Shown one piece after another: positions 1 through 6,054 of a stretch of DNA of 12,000 nt. Below the pieces are notes generated by a model. That model saw only the letters and a list, made by a program, of their open reading frames with translations, made no database searches and was not told where the DNA came from. Source of the stretch: Clostridiales bacterium (lineage in GTDB: Bacteria > Bacillota > Clostridia > Oscillospirales > Ruminococcaceae); the NCBI GenBank assembly GCA_012800685.1, contig JAAZIT010000064.1, positions 1 through 12,000 of the forward strand. The letters are read 5' to 3'. A program made the translations under genes and the position numbers. The first letter of the stretch is position 1. Each line of letters starts with the position of its first letter.

Positions 1-15
1 TAATAGGGTATATAA
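1..15 (+). promoter_or_regulatory. Partial upstream element shared with the second leader
   Basis: The first 15 bases contain AATAGG, two variable bases, then ATATAA. The same arrangement (AATAGG-aa-ATATAA) occurs at 3877-3890, where AATAGG is the right half of a dyad just downstream of a consensus promoter and ahead of the other cysteine-rich leader ORF. The left half here would lie outside the window. This suggests that the two leader transcripts share an operator or 5' UTR element. The match is short and A/T-rich, so it could be chance. Confidence 0.3.
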
Positions 16-45
16 ATCGGCATATAAATTAAGGAGGAAAACATC

Positions 46-210
46 GTGACTACTGCTAATATAAAACGCTGTTGTTGTAGCTTTTGTAAAGAAAATAAAA
101 ATAACAAAATATTTAATACATCTGAAACTACATCTACATCTGCAATTACTGCTTTAACTACAACTTCAACCTCAATTAGCATAGTGTTAAAGCTGGATCT
201 ATTCCAATAA
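46..210 (+). CDS. Cysteine-rich leader peptide (54 aa), candidate attenuator peptide
   Basis: A short ORF starts with GTG at 46, eight bases after a perfect AAGGAGG (31-37), and stops at 208-210. Codons 9-11 are three consecutive Cys (TGT, 70-78), followed by Ser-Phe-Cys, the last Cys being codon 14 (85-87). The middle is Thr/Ser-rich (residues 25-45) and resembles no domain I know. The strong ribosome binding site argues for translation. An intrinsic terminator lies 136 nt downstream, immediately before a methyltransferase gene, so the peptide probably acts by ribosome pausing on Cys codons rather than as a protein. The run TAGCTTT within the Cys cluster (78-84) is complementary to 189-195, and 77-87 is complementary to the 5' arm of the terminator (347-357). 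A small functional Cys-rich protein is an alternative. Translation is well supported; the regulatory role is inference. Confidence 0.65.
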   Translation: MTTANIKRCCCSFCKENKNNKIFNTSETTSTSAITALTTTSTSISIVLKLDLFQ

Positions 211-218
211 TGGAATAG
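199..218 (+). repeat. 8-bp inverted repeat over the leader stop codon
   Basis: CTATTCCA (199-206), loop ATAA, TGGAATAG (211-218) is a perfect 8-bp hairpin whose loop holds most of the stop codon (208-210) of the first leader ORF. No T-run follows directly, so it is not a terminator. It may be a pause site or part of an RNA fold between leader and attenuator, or a protein-binding dyad. Confidence 0.4.
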
Positions 219-346
219 TATAGGACATTTTTCACCATAATTTAGGGAACTATAATATTTTTTTGCTTTCTATCAAAAGTCTAAATTGGCTAATTGATTT
301 TAAGCAATTAAGATTTTCTATAAATTATAATTAAAGGAAAAATCCT

Positions 347-378
347 GCGGAAGCTACGTAGTGGCGACCGCTTTTTTT
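347..378 (+). terminator. Intrinsic terminator between leader and methyltransferase (candidate attenuator)
   Basis: GCGG (347-350) pairs with CCGC (368-371) and GCTAC (353-357) with GTGGC (361-365, one G-U). The two helices are separated by a 2x2 AA/GA internal loop and capped by GTA. Seven T residues follow (372-378). It ends 30 bases before the ATG of the methyltransferase and 168 bases after the leader stop, so it terminates transcription of the gene's own 5' leader unless it is disrupted. The 5' arm 347-357 can instead pair with 77-87 in the Cys-codon cluster (11 contiguous pairs, three of them G-U). Confidence 0.75.
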
Positions 379-408
379 ATTTTTAAAAACGAAAAGGGGC
401 AAAGAATT

Positions 409-1317
409 ATGATAGACCAAGTAGAAAGTATGACCGCAAAGCTATGTGCTTTTGCAAGGGCATGGCATTCAAACAAAGCAACCCAAAAAATATTTGATGA
501 CTATTTAGCCTATGACATTATGGGAAGTGAGGAATATACCGAAATATATAACTTTATTAGCCAAGGATTTTCTGAAAATCAAGATACTAAACCTTATTCA
601 AAGGGAGATGTTGAAGAAATAATAAACCAATATCTAATGCCTATTCCAGTTTCAAGAATACACTTTTCTGAGGAGAGATTATTAAAATTTGCTGAGGGTA
701 ATCAAGAGGTCCAGTATGTAATATGTGGAGCAGGCTCAGATACATTTTCATTTAGAAACACTAATTCAAACATAAAGATATTTGAAATAGACCACCCAGA
801 CACACAAAAATACAAGCTTGACAAAATTAAAAAACTACAGTGGATAATTCCAAAGAACGTTAATTTTGTTGAGGTGGATTTCGAAAAAGAAAAGCTTGAG
901 GATAAGCTACTTGAAAAAGGGTTTAACCCAAATATAAAAACCTGCTACAGTATTCTAGGTGTTTCATACTATTTAACCTTACCTGTTTTTATAAACACAC
1001 TAACAAGCATTTCGGAAATATCGGAAAATGGAAGCATACTTATTTTTGACTACCCCGGTAAATACGATACCCCACCGAGCAGGCGTGTGGAACGTCTTGC
1101 TAAGATAACCAAGTCACTAGGTGAGAAAATGACAGAGGGTTTTACATACAACCAGCTTTCAAGAGCCCTTTACAGCTTAGGTTTTCAGATAGACACCTAT
1201 TTAACTCCGTCAAGAGTTGAGGAGGAATATTTTGCTCATAGAACTGATGGATTAAAGGCATTTGAGAATGTTCACTTAATTTCAGCAACTTATACAGGTG
1301 GAATTGTTTACGAGTAA
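409..1317 (+). CDS. Class I SAM-dependent methyltransferase, LCM/TIGR00027-like
   Basis: The 302-residue protein looks like a Rossmann-fold methyltransferase of the leucine carboxyl methyltransferase-like family. It has motif I with VQYVICGAGSD at 101-111 (the glycine-rich SAM loop), an acidic strand end FEIDHPDTQ at 125-133, and SILGVSYYLT at 181-190 in the place where relatives carry a post-II 'GxxxYL' segment. The N-terminal part (about 1-90) is helical and matches the substrate-binding cap of this family. The substrate is unknown; many homologues act on small molecules or remain uncharacterised. I chose ATG at 409, nine bases after AAAAGGGG (392-399). An in-frame GTG at 361 lies inside the 3' arm of the terminator hairpin and has no ribosome binding site. 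The gene follows a cysteine-rich leader and attenuator, so it is probably controlled by sulfur amino acid supply. In Bacillus subtilis the mccAB operon also includes a methyltransferase gene, yrrT, which gives a loose parallel. Confidence 0.8.
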   Translation: MIDQVESMTAKLCAFARAWHSNKATQKIFDDYLAYDIMGSEEYTEIYNFISQGFSENQDTKPYSKGDVEEIINQYLMPIPVSRIHFSEERLLKFAEGNQEVQYVICGAGSDTFSFRNTNSNIKIFEIDHPDTQKYKLDKIKKLQWIIPKNVNFVEVDFEKEKLEDKLLEKGFNPNIKTCYSILGVSYYLTLPVFINTLTSISEISENGSILIFDYPGKYDTPPSRRVERLAKITKSLGEKMTEGFTYNQLSRALYSLGFQIDTYLTPSRVEEEYFAHRTDGLKAFENVHLISATYTGGIVYE

Positions 1318-1597
1318 AAAACACTGATATAGTTTTTAGCACTATACTATTAAGTTTGCTATAAATATAAAAGTTAATATAACAATAAGCAAATTTATAA
1401 AAATTGCTATACAATATAAAATCTATTGTAGCTAAATGAGCAATATTAATATTAATAAAAAAGCTGTACTTTAAATCTTAATATACACAGTCAATTATAA
1501 AAATTGCTTAAAAAGCTATAAATGTAGAAATTAACCCACATTTAAATAATAAAACCACAAAAACAATAATTGTAAAATATTAAAAGGAGAGATTATC
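1318..1597. other. A/T-rich intergenic region before the mcc genes
   Basis: This 280-base gap contains no ORF with a ribosome binding site until the AAAAGGAGAG ahead of 1598. A 14-nt direct repeat (TTATAAAAATTGCT) occurs at 1395 and 1495, exactly 100 bases apart. A weak dyad (TATAGT/ACTATA) lies at 1328-1346 with no T-run. I found no convincing -35/-10 pair, no Cys-codon leader and no terminator hairpin, so where the mcc transcript starts is unresolved. Confidence 0.4.
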
Positions 1598-2758
1598 ATG
1601 TCAAAATCAAATAATATAGAAACAACACTAATACACGGAGGAATTTCAATAGATGAAAGAACCGGTGCAGTAAATATACCAATTTATCAAACATCAACCT
1701 ACAAACAGGACGGTTTAGGTAAAATGAGAGGCTATGAATATTCGAGAACAGGAAACCCAACAAGAGAAGCATTAGAGGCACTTATTGCAGAGCTTGAAAA
1801 TGGTTATGCCGGATTTGCCTTTGCCTCTGGAATGGCGGCTTTAACAGCAGTACTTAGCCTTTTAAAATCAGGAGACAGGGTGTTAATTTCAAGCAATGTA
1901 TATGGTGGAACATTCAGACTTTTAGACAAGATTTTTAATCATTTTAACATAACATATACAATTGCAGACACCACAGACCTTAGCGCATATGAAAAAGCAA
2001 TTGCTCCAGATGTAAAGGCTGTAGTTATTGAAAGTCCTGCTAACCCTCTTATGACAATAACGGATATTAAGGGCATATCAGAAATATCTCACAAACACGG
2101 AGTTTTAGTAATTGTTGACAACACATTTATGACACCATATCTACAACGACCTATTGACTTAGGGGCAGATATTGTTGTTCACAGTGCCACGAAATATTTA
2201 GGCGGACACAGCGACGTGGTAGCAGGACTTGCAGTTGTAAATAATAAAGAGCTTGCCCAAAAGATTGCATTTATTCAAAATTCAACCGGTGGGGTTCTTC
2301 AACCATTCGACTCATTTCTATTAATAAGAGGAATTAAAACTCTAGGAGTTCGTTTAGACAGGCACGTTGAGAATGCTGAAAAATCTGTTGAATTTTTAGT
2401 ATCTAATCCTGCTGTTAAAAAGGTATATTACCCTGGTTTAAAAAGCTCTCAGGGCTATGAAATAAATAAATCTCAAGCCAAAAATGGTGGGGTAATGATA
2501 TCTTTTGAATTAAAAGAAAACTATAACATTGAAGTATTTTTTGAAAGTCTTAATCTTGTAACTTTAGCTGAAAGTCTTGGTGGAGTTGAGTCCCTAGTAT
2601 GCCACCCTTCTTCAATGACACACGCTTCAATTCCTGCTGATATCCGAAAAAAGGTGGGGATTACAGACGGACTTATTAGGCTTTCAGTTGGAATTGAAAA
2701 AATTGATGATATTCTTTCTGATTTAAAGCAAGCCATTGAAAAAAGCGAGGTAAAATAA
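1598..2758 (+). CDS. mccB: Cys/Met metabolism PLP enzyme, probable cystathionine gamma-lyase
   Basis: This 386-residue protein is a full-length member of the Cys/Met metabolism PLP-dependent (fold type I) family. YSRTGNP at 48-54 and the SGMAA turn at 77-81 (phosphate binding of PLP) are present. D174 in IVDNTF pairs with the pyridine nitrogen, and K199 in SATKYLGGHSD forms the Schiff base. The family includes cystathionine gamma-lyase, gamma-synthase, homocysteine lyase and O-acetylhomocysteine sulfhydrylase, which cannot be separated by eye. The directly following gene resembles O-acetylserine-dependent cystathionine beta-synthase, so gamma-lyase activity (cystathionine to cysteine, 2-oxobutyrate and ammonia) is the most economical choice. 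The start ATG is eight bases or so after AAGGAGAG. The stop lies one base before the next start, implying translational coupling. The enzyme should be cytosolic and tetrameric like its relatives. Confidence 0.8.
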   Translation: MSKSNNIETTLIHGGISIDERTGAVNIPIYQTSTYKQDGLGKMRGYEYSRTGNPTREALEALIAELENGYAGFAFASGMAALTAVLSLLKSGDRVLISSNVYGGTFRLLDKIFNHFNITYTIADTTDLSAYEKAIAPDVKAVVIESPANPLMTITDIKGISEISHKHGVLVIVDNTFMTPYLQRPIDLGADIVVHSATKYLGGHSDVVAGLAVVNNKELAQKIAFIQNSTGGVLQPFDSFLLIRGIKTLGVRLDRHVENAEKSVEFLVSNPAVKKVYYPGLKSSQGYEINKSQAKNGGVMISFELKENYNIEVFFESLNLVTLAESLGGVESLVCHPSSMTHASIPADIRKKVGITDGLIRLSVGIEKIDDILSDLKQAIEKSEVK

Positions 2759-2759
2759 A

Positions 2760-3677
2760 ATGAGCTATTATGAATCCATGTATCATTTAATAGGAAACAC
2801 TCCAATGGTTAAGCTAGGAACAATTTTACAAAAAGAAAACGTAAATCTATTTGCAAAGCTTGAACTTTACAATCCATCTGGAAGTGTTAAGGACAGAACA
2901 GGAAAATACATGATTTTAGATGCTGAAAATCGAGGAGTTTTAAAAGCCGGTGGAACTATTGTTGAGGCTACAGCAGGAAACACAGGGCTTGGAATCGCTT
3001 TTGTTGCTCTTAACAAGGGTTATAATATTATATTTGTTGTTCCAACGAAATTTTCAGCCGAGAAGCAAGCACTTATGCGTGCGTTAGGTGCAAAAGTTGT
3101 TAATACTCCTAGAGAGTTTGGAATGCTTGGCGCAGTGGAAAAAGCAGAAGAAATTAAAAAGATAATTCCTAACTCAATATCTTTAAGCCAGTTTTCCAAT
3201 ATGTCCAATCCCCTAGCCCACTATGAAACAACAGGAAAAGAAATATATGATGACCTTGAGGGACAGATAGACTTTGTGGTATCAGGAGCAGGAAGTGGTG
3301 GGACATATTCCGGAATACTTAAATATCTAAAAGAGAAAAACCCTAACATTAAGGGAGTATTAGCCGACCCAGTTGGCTCAACAATGGGCGGAGGAGAACA
3401 CGCCGATTATAACATAGAGGGTATTGGCAATGATTTTATAGCAGAAACTATGGATATGTCTCTTGTGGATAAGGTTATAAAAATAACGGACAAAGAAGCC
3501 TTTGATTATGCCCAGCTTGTTGCAAAAAAAGAGGGTATCTTTGCTGGCTCGTCATCTGGTGCGGCATTAGCAGCCTCGATGAAGCTCGCTCAGACTATCG
3601 AAAAAGGAAATATTGTTACTGTTTTCCCTGATAGAGGGGATAGATATTTTACAACAGGGCTATATGGAAAATTATAA
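2760..3677 (+). CDS. mccA: O-acetylserine-dependent cystathionine beta-synthase / cysteine synthase family
   Basis: This 305-residue fold type II PLP enzyme begins with the family signature: LIGNTPMVKL at about 11-20 and NPSGSVKDRTG at about 38-48, in which the Lys binds PLP. EATAGNTGLGIA at about 69-80 is the substrate-binding loop. SGAGSGGTYSG at about 174-184 is the PLP phosphate loop, and FAGSSSGAA sits near the C-terminus. The EATAGNTG form (rather than EPTSGNTG) and the VVPTKFSAEKQ segment fit MccA-type enzymes, which condense O-acetylserine with homocysteine to give cystathionine. CysK-type sulfhydrylase activity cannot be excluded. There is no C-terminal CBS or regulatory domain. GAGG at 2747-2750 inside the end of mccB serves as ribosome binding site, and the genes are one base apart, so the pair forms a reverse transsulfuration module. 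Confidence 0.78.
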   Translation: MSYYESMYHLIGNTPMVKLGTILQKENVNLFAKLELYNPSGSVKDRTGKYMILDAENRGVLKAGGTIVEATAGNTGLGIAFVALNKGYNIIFVVPTKFSAEKQALMRALGAKVVNTPREFGMLGAVEKAEEIKKIIPNSISLSQFSNMSNPLAHYETTGKEIYDDLEGQIDFVVSGAGSGGTYSGILKYLKEKNPNIKGVLADPVGSTMGGGEHADYNIEGIGNDFIAETMDMSLVDKVIKITDKEAFDYAQLVAKKEGIFAGSSSGAALAASMKLAQTIEKGNIVTVFPDRGDRYFTTGLYGKL

Positions 3678-3702
3678 ATTATCAGAAAGTTAAAGAATAC
3701 AA

Positions 3703-3752
3703 AATCCTATGTTTTTGTAGAAATTATAGGAATTATTTCTAAACATAGGGTT
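3703..3752 (+). terminator. Possible terminator hairpin after mccA
   Basis: AATCCTATGTTT (3703-3714) and AAACATAGGGTT (3741-3752) form 12 pairs with one G-U around a 26-nt loop, ending 75 bases after the mccA stop. The following tract, ATTTCTTTAG, is only weakly T-rich. The loop also contains ATAGGA, which could pair with TCCTAT of the left arm in an alternative fold. It is the best candidate end for the mcc transcript, but the large loop and poor U-tract lower confidence. Confidence 0.45.
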
Positions 3753-3821
3753 ATTTCTTTAGTAAATTCTAGTCAATCATCTAAATATACTAAGCATATT
3801 AAAATACTATGCTATAAACTC

Positions 3822-3850
3822 TTGACAACAGATGTAATCTAGTATATACT
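3822..3850 (+). promoter_or_regulatory. Consensus sigma-A-type promoter of the met leader transcript
   Basis: TTGACA (3822-3827), a 17-bp spacer, and TATACT (3845-3850) form a near-perfect housekeeping promoter. Transcription should start at about 3856-3858, which gives a leader of some 320 nt before metQ. The strength of the promoter suits control by attenuation downstream. Confidence 0.8.
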
Positions 3851-3864
3851 TACAAACATACTAA

Positions 3865-3883
3865 TCCTATCGAATCAATAGGA
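3865..3883. promoter_or_regulatory. Dyad downstream of the met promoter, candidate operator
   Basis: TCCTAT (3865-3870), seven bases, ATAGGA (3878-3883) is a perfect 6-bp inverted repeat placed just after the expected transcription start. A repressor bound there would block transcription. Sulfur genes in Bacillota are often controlled by Rrf2-family regulators such as CymR at A/T-rich dyads. I cannot assign this one, and an RNA hairpin is equally possible. The right half recurs at the start of the window. Confidence 0.35.
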
Positions 3884-3905
3884 AATATAAGAGGGGGCTA
3901 TCACA

Positions 3906-4037
3906 TTGAAAAATACAATAGTTAATATTAATGCAAAAGAGAATACCATGCGAATGTGTTGTTTCAACAGAATTAGGAAGTATTGTGCCATATGCTGTTT
4001 TGAAAGCGCTCTTGTTATAAAGAAAGAGCGATGTTAA
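3906..4037 (+). CDS. Cysteine-rich leader peptide (43 aa) ahead of the met operon
   Basis: A TTG start at 3906, eight bases after GAGGGGG (3891-3897), opens a 43-codon ORF ending at 4035-4037. A shorter form could begin at ATG 3948 (residue 15), but that site lacks a good ribosome binding site. Cys codons are clustered: residues 18-19 (3957-3962), 27, 30-31 and the last residue 43, that is six Cys in the final 26 residues, within MRMCCFNRIRKYCAICCF and the tail. The peptide is basic, matches no enzyme domain I know, and lies between a strong promoter and an intrinsic terminator in front of metQ. This is the layout of an amino-acid-specific attenuator leader. Ribosome pausing on Cys codons when charged Cys-tRNA is scarce would change the downstream RNA fold. 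Short Cys-rich leaders before sulfur genes are known in mycobacteria; homology is not claimed. Confidence 0.75.
   Translation: MKNTIVNINAKENTMRMCCFNRIRKYCAICCFESALVIKKERC
3962..4005 (+). promoter_or_regulatory. Candidate 1:2 hairpin and antiterminator segments of the met attenuator
   Basis: Segment 1 (3962-3970, TTTCAACAG) pairs with segment 2 (3995-4005, CTGTTTTGAAA) by nine pairs with a two-base bulge. Segment 2 extended to 3994-4005 can instead pair with 4099-4110, the 3' arm of the terminator and adjacent loop, by 11 of 12 positions. Segment 1 begins at the last base of the Cys-Cys codons (3957-3962). A ribosome halted there would cover segment 1, release segment 2 and favour the 2:4 pairing over the terminator. 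Pairings were counted by hand; stabilities were not computed. Confidence 0.5.
4007..4030 (+). repeat. 7-bp hairpin in the 3' end of the leader ORF
   Basis: CGCTCTT (4007-4013) and AAGAGCG (4024-4030) are perfect complements around a 10-nt loop. A second small hairpin follows, TTAAGGC/GTCTTAA at 4034-4053 with a T6 loop. Both lie between antiterminator segment 2 and the terminator and may pace RNA polymerase or shape the leader fold. Confidence 0.45.
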
Positions 4038-4081
4038 GGCTTTTTTGTCTTAATTTAAAACAGATATAACACGATATTTCT

Positions 4082-4120
4082 GAAGTTTTGTTGTTATTTT
4101 TCAACACAGCTTCTTTTTTT
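4082..4120 (+). terminator. Intrinsic terminator before metQ (candidate attenuator)
   Basis: GAAGTTTTGTTG (4082-4093) pairs with CAACACAGCTTC (4102-4113) over 12 positions with one mismatch (T4088/C4107) and one G-U. An 8-nt loop separates the arms, and TTTTTTT follows at 4114-4120. It lies 44 bases after the leader ORF stop and 54 bases before metQ, so only transcripts that read through express the operon. Its 3' arm is also complementary to 3994-4005, and part of its 5' arm (4084-4093) to 3965-3974. Confidence 0.85.
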
Positions 4121-4174
4121 GCGTCAAAAATTAATAAACAAACACTAACTCAAATTTGAAAGGAATTAATTATC

Positions 4175-5020
4175 ATGAAAAAATTAAATAGAATTTTACC
4201 TCTAGCTTTAGCAGCAATAATAGGAGCAGGTACTTTAACAGCCTGCGAGAAAAAGGAAAATAAGCCACTGGATAAGGAAAGAAAAGAAATAAAGGTTGGC
4301 GTGTGCGCAGGTCCTTACGAGGATTTATTTAAAGATGCCATTGAGCCGGCTTTAAAAGAAAAGGGATACAAAATAGAGTATGTTCAGTTTTCAGATTACG
4401 TTCAGCCTAATAACGCTTTGGCAGACAAAGAAATTGATGTAAACCTATTTCAGCATTCAACATATCTAAAGAATTTTAGTACTGAACACAAGCTTGATTT
4501 AGTCCATATAACAGAAGTTCCAACTGCTGCAATGGGTGTTTTTTCAGAAAAACTTAAATCAATAGACGATATTAAGGACGGCGCAACAGTTGCTATTCCA
4601 AATGACGATACAAACCTCTCAAGAGCTTTAAGAGTTCTAGCACAAACAAAAATAATAACACTTAACCCTGATGTTGATCCTTCTGTTGCAACAGTTAAGG
4701 ACATTTCAGAAAATCCAAAGAATCTTAAGTTTCAAGAGGTAAGTGCTGAAATACTGCCAACCGTTCTTGATAGTGTTGACATAGCTGTAATTAACGGAAA
4801 CTATGCAATTGGTGCAGGATTAAAGCTAACCGACGCAATCTATAACGAGGTTTTAGGCGAGGGTTATTTTAATGTAATTGCAGTGAGAACTGAGGACAAG
4901 GATTCACAGTTTTCAAAGGATATAACAAGCATTGTTCACTCTGACGAATTTAGAAAAATTGTAGAGGACGCAAGCAAGCAGTATTCTGCATTTGGAAAAC
5001 CAAGTGGATATAACGATTAA
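4175..5020 (+). CDS. metQ: MetQ/NlpA-family substrate-binding lipoprotein
   Basis: This 281-residue lipoprotein has a signal peptide with basic MKK start, a hydrophobic core and lipobox LTAC, giving Cys24 as the lipidated first residue of the mature form. The body carries NlpA/MetQ hallmarks: KVGVCAGPYEDLF at the first strand, YVQFSDYVQPNNAL at about 69-82, EIDVNLFQHSTYL at about 86-98, and AVINGNYAIGAGL near the C-terminal hinge. It captures substrate outside the cell for the MetNI permease. L- or D-methionine is usual in the family, but some members bind cysteine-related compounds and the ligand cannot be read off here. AAAGGA lies about ten bases before the ATG. Expression depends on passage through the upstream Cys-leader attenuator, which hints at a role in cysteine supply. 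metN follows 23 bases later. Confidence 0.9.
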   Translation: MKKLNRILPLALAAIIGAGTLTACEKKENKPLDKERKEIKVGVCAGPYEDLFKDAIEPALKEKGYKIEYVQFSDYVQPNNALADKEIDVNLFQHSTYLKNFSTEHKLDLVHITEVPTAAMGVFSEKLKSIDDIKDGATVAIPNDDTNLSRALRVLAQTKIITLNPDVDPSVATVKDISENPKNLKFQEVSAEILPTVLDSVDIAVINGNYAIGAGLKLTDAIYNEVLGEGYFNVIAVRTEDKDSQFSKDITSIVHSDEFRKIVEDASKQYSAFGKPSGYND

Positions 5021-5043
5021 AAATCAAAATGAGGTGAAGTCAA

Positions 5044-6054
5044 ATGGTAGAATTTAAGAATACAGGCGTAACATTTAAGCAAAAAAGAAACATAATAAAA
5101 GCAGTATCAGGTGCAAGCTTCACCATAGAAAAAGGCGACATTTTTGGAATTGTTGGAGGGAGTGGTGCCGGAAAAAGCACCCTCCTAAGAACAATTAATC
5201 TTCTTCAGCCTGTAACAACAGGGGACGTTTTAGTTAAAGGGAAAAGTGTAGTCAATCTAAAGGGCAAGGCTTTAAGAAACCTAAGACAAAATATTGGAAT
5301 GATATTTCAGCATTTTAATTTAGCTGAAAACAAGACTGTTTCACAAAACATAGCATTTGTTCTTGAAACAGCAGGGCATAAAAGAAGCGAAATAAAGTCT
5401 CGAATAAAAGAGCTTCTTGAATTTGTAAATCTTTCAGACAAGGCTAATGCATATCCCTCAAAGCTTTCAGGAGGACAAAAACAGCGTGTTGCAATAGCTA
5501 GAGCCTTAGCTAACAATACAGAGATACTCCTTTGTGACGAACCAACATCAGCACTTGATGTGGAAACAACAGCATCAGTTTTAGCCCTTTTAAAAGAGAT
5601 AAACCAGAGACTAGGTATAACCGTAATAATCATTACACACGAGCTTGAGGTTGTTAAAGCTATTTGTAATCGAGTGGCTGTTATGTCAGAGGCTGAAATT
5701 GTAGAGATTGGAAATGTATACGAGGTATTCACTAATCCACAGCACCAGTTTACAAAACAGCTTATTTCACATACGCAAAGGTTTGACGTACCACAAGAGA
5801 TACTTAATAAATTAAGCGGACCATTAGTAAAAATAATTTACAAGGGCGAAAAAGCCGCAGAAGCTATTCTATCCGATACAGCAGAAAAGTTTGGAGTAAG
5901 ATATAATATTCTTCACGGAAAAATTGAGTACATTGGTACAAATCCAACTGGAATACTTTACGTAAATATTATAGGAACACAAGAAAATATTCTTCTCGCC
6001 ATAAAAGAGCTTGAAGAAAAAACACAGAAAGCCGAGGTGATTTTAAGTGCTTGA
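5044..6054 (+). CDS. metN: Methionine-type ABC transporter ATPase with NIL domain
   Basis: This 336-residue ATPase powers the MetNIQ importer at the inner face of the membrane. It contains Walker A GGSGAGKST at 38-46, the Q-loop in IFQHFN (about 87-92), signature LSGGQKQR at 141-148, Walker B ILLCDEP at 161-167 and the switch His199 in ITHE. Residues from about 255 to the end form the extra C-terminal NIL domain typical of MetN, which in E. coli binds methionine and inhibits transport when the cell is replete. A putative NIL domain is therefore a second, protein-level control besides the leader. The ribosome binding site GAGGTGAAG precedes the ATG at 5044. The last eight bases overlap metI. 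Confidence 0.92.
   Translation: MVEFKNTGVTFKQKRNIIKAVSGASFTIEKGDIFGIVGGSGAGKSTLLRTINLLQPVTTGDVLVKGKSVVNLKGKALRNLRQNIGMIFQHFNLAENKTVSQNIAFVLETAGHKRSEIKSRIKELLEFVNLSDKANAYPSKLSGGQKQRVAIARALANNTEILLCDEPTSALDVETTASVLALLKEINQRLGITVIIITHELEVVKAICNRVAVMSEAEIVEIGNVYEVFTNPQHQFTKQLISHTQRFDVPQEILNKLSGPLVKIIYKGEKAAEAILSDTAEKFGVRYNILHGKIEYIGTNPTGILYVNIIGTQENILLAIKELEEKTQKAEVILSA

Noticed and set aside
361..408. GTG start for the methyltransferase
   Set aside because: It lies within the terminator hairpin, has no ribosome binding site, and the added residues are encoded by the hairpin and U-tract.
1328..1346. TATAGT/ACTATA hairpin after the methyltransferase gene as terminator
   Set aside because: Only six A/T-rich pairs and no T-run after it.
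1395..1508. 14-nt direct repeat exactly 100 bp apart as a mobile element footprint
   Set aside because: Very A/T-rich and short in an A/T-rich gap; no terminal inverted repeats or coding content between the copies.
3678..4174. S-box or T-box riboswitch in the met leader
   Set aside because: Looked for because met operons often carry one. There is no T-box GGTGG-type motif and no SAM-I-like multi-helix core; a translated Cys-rich ORF and a simple terminator are present instead.
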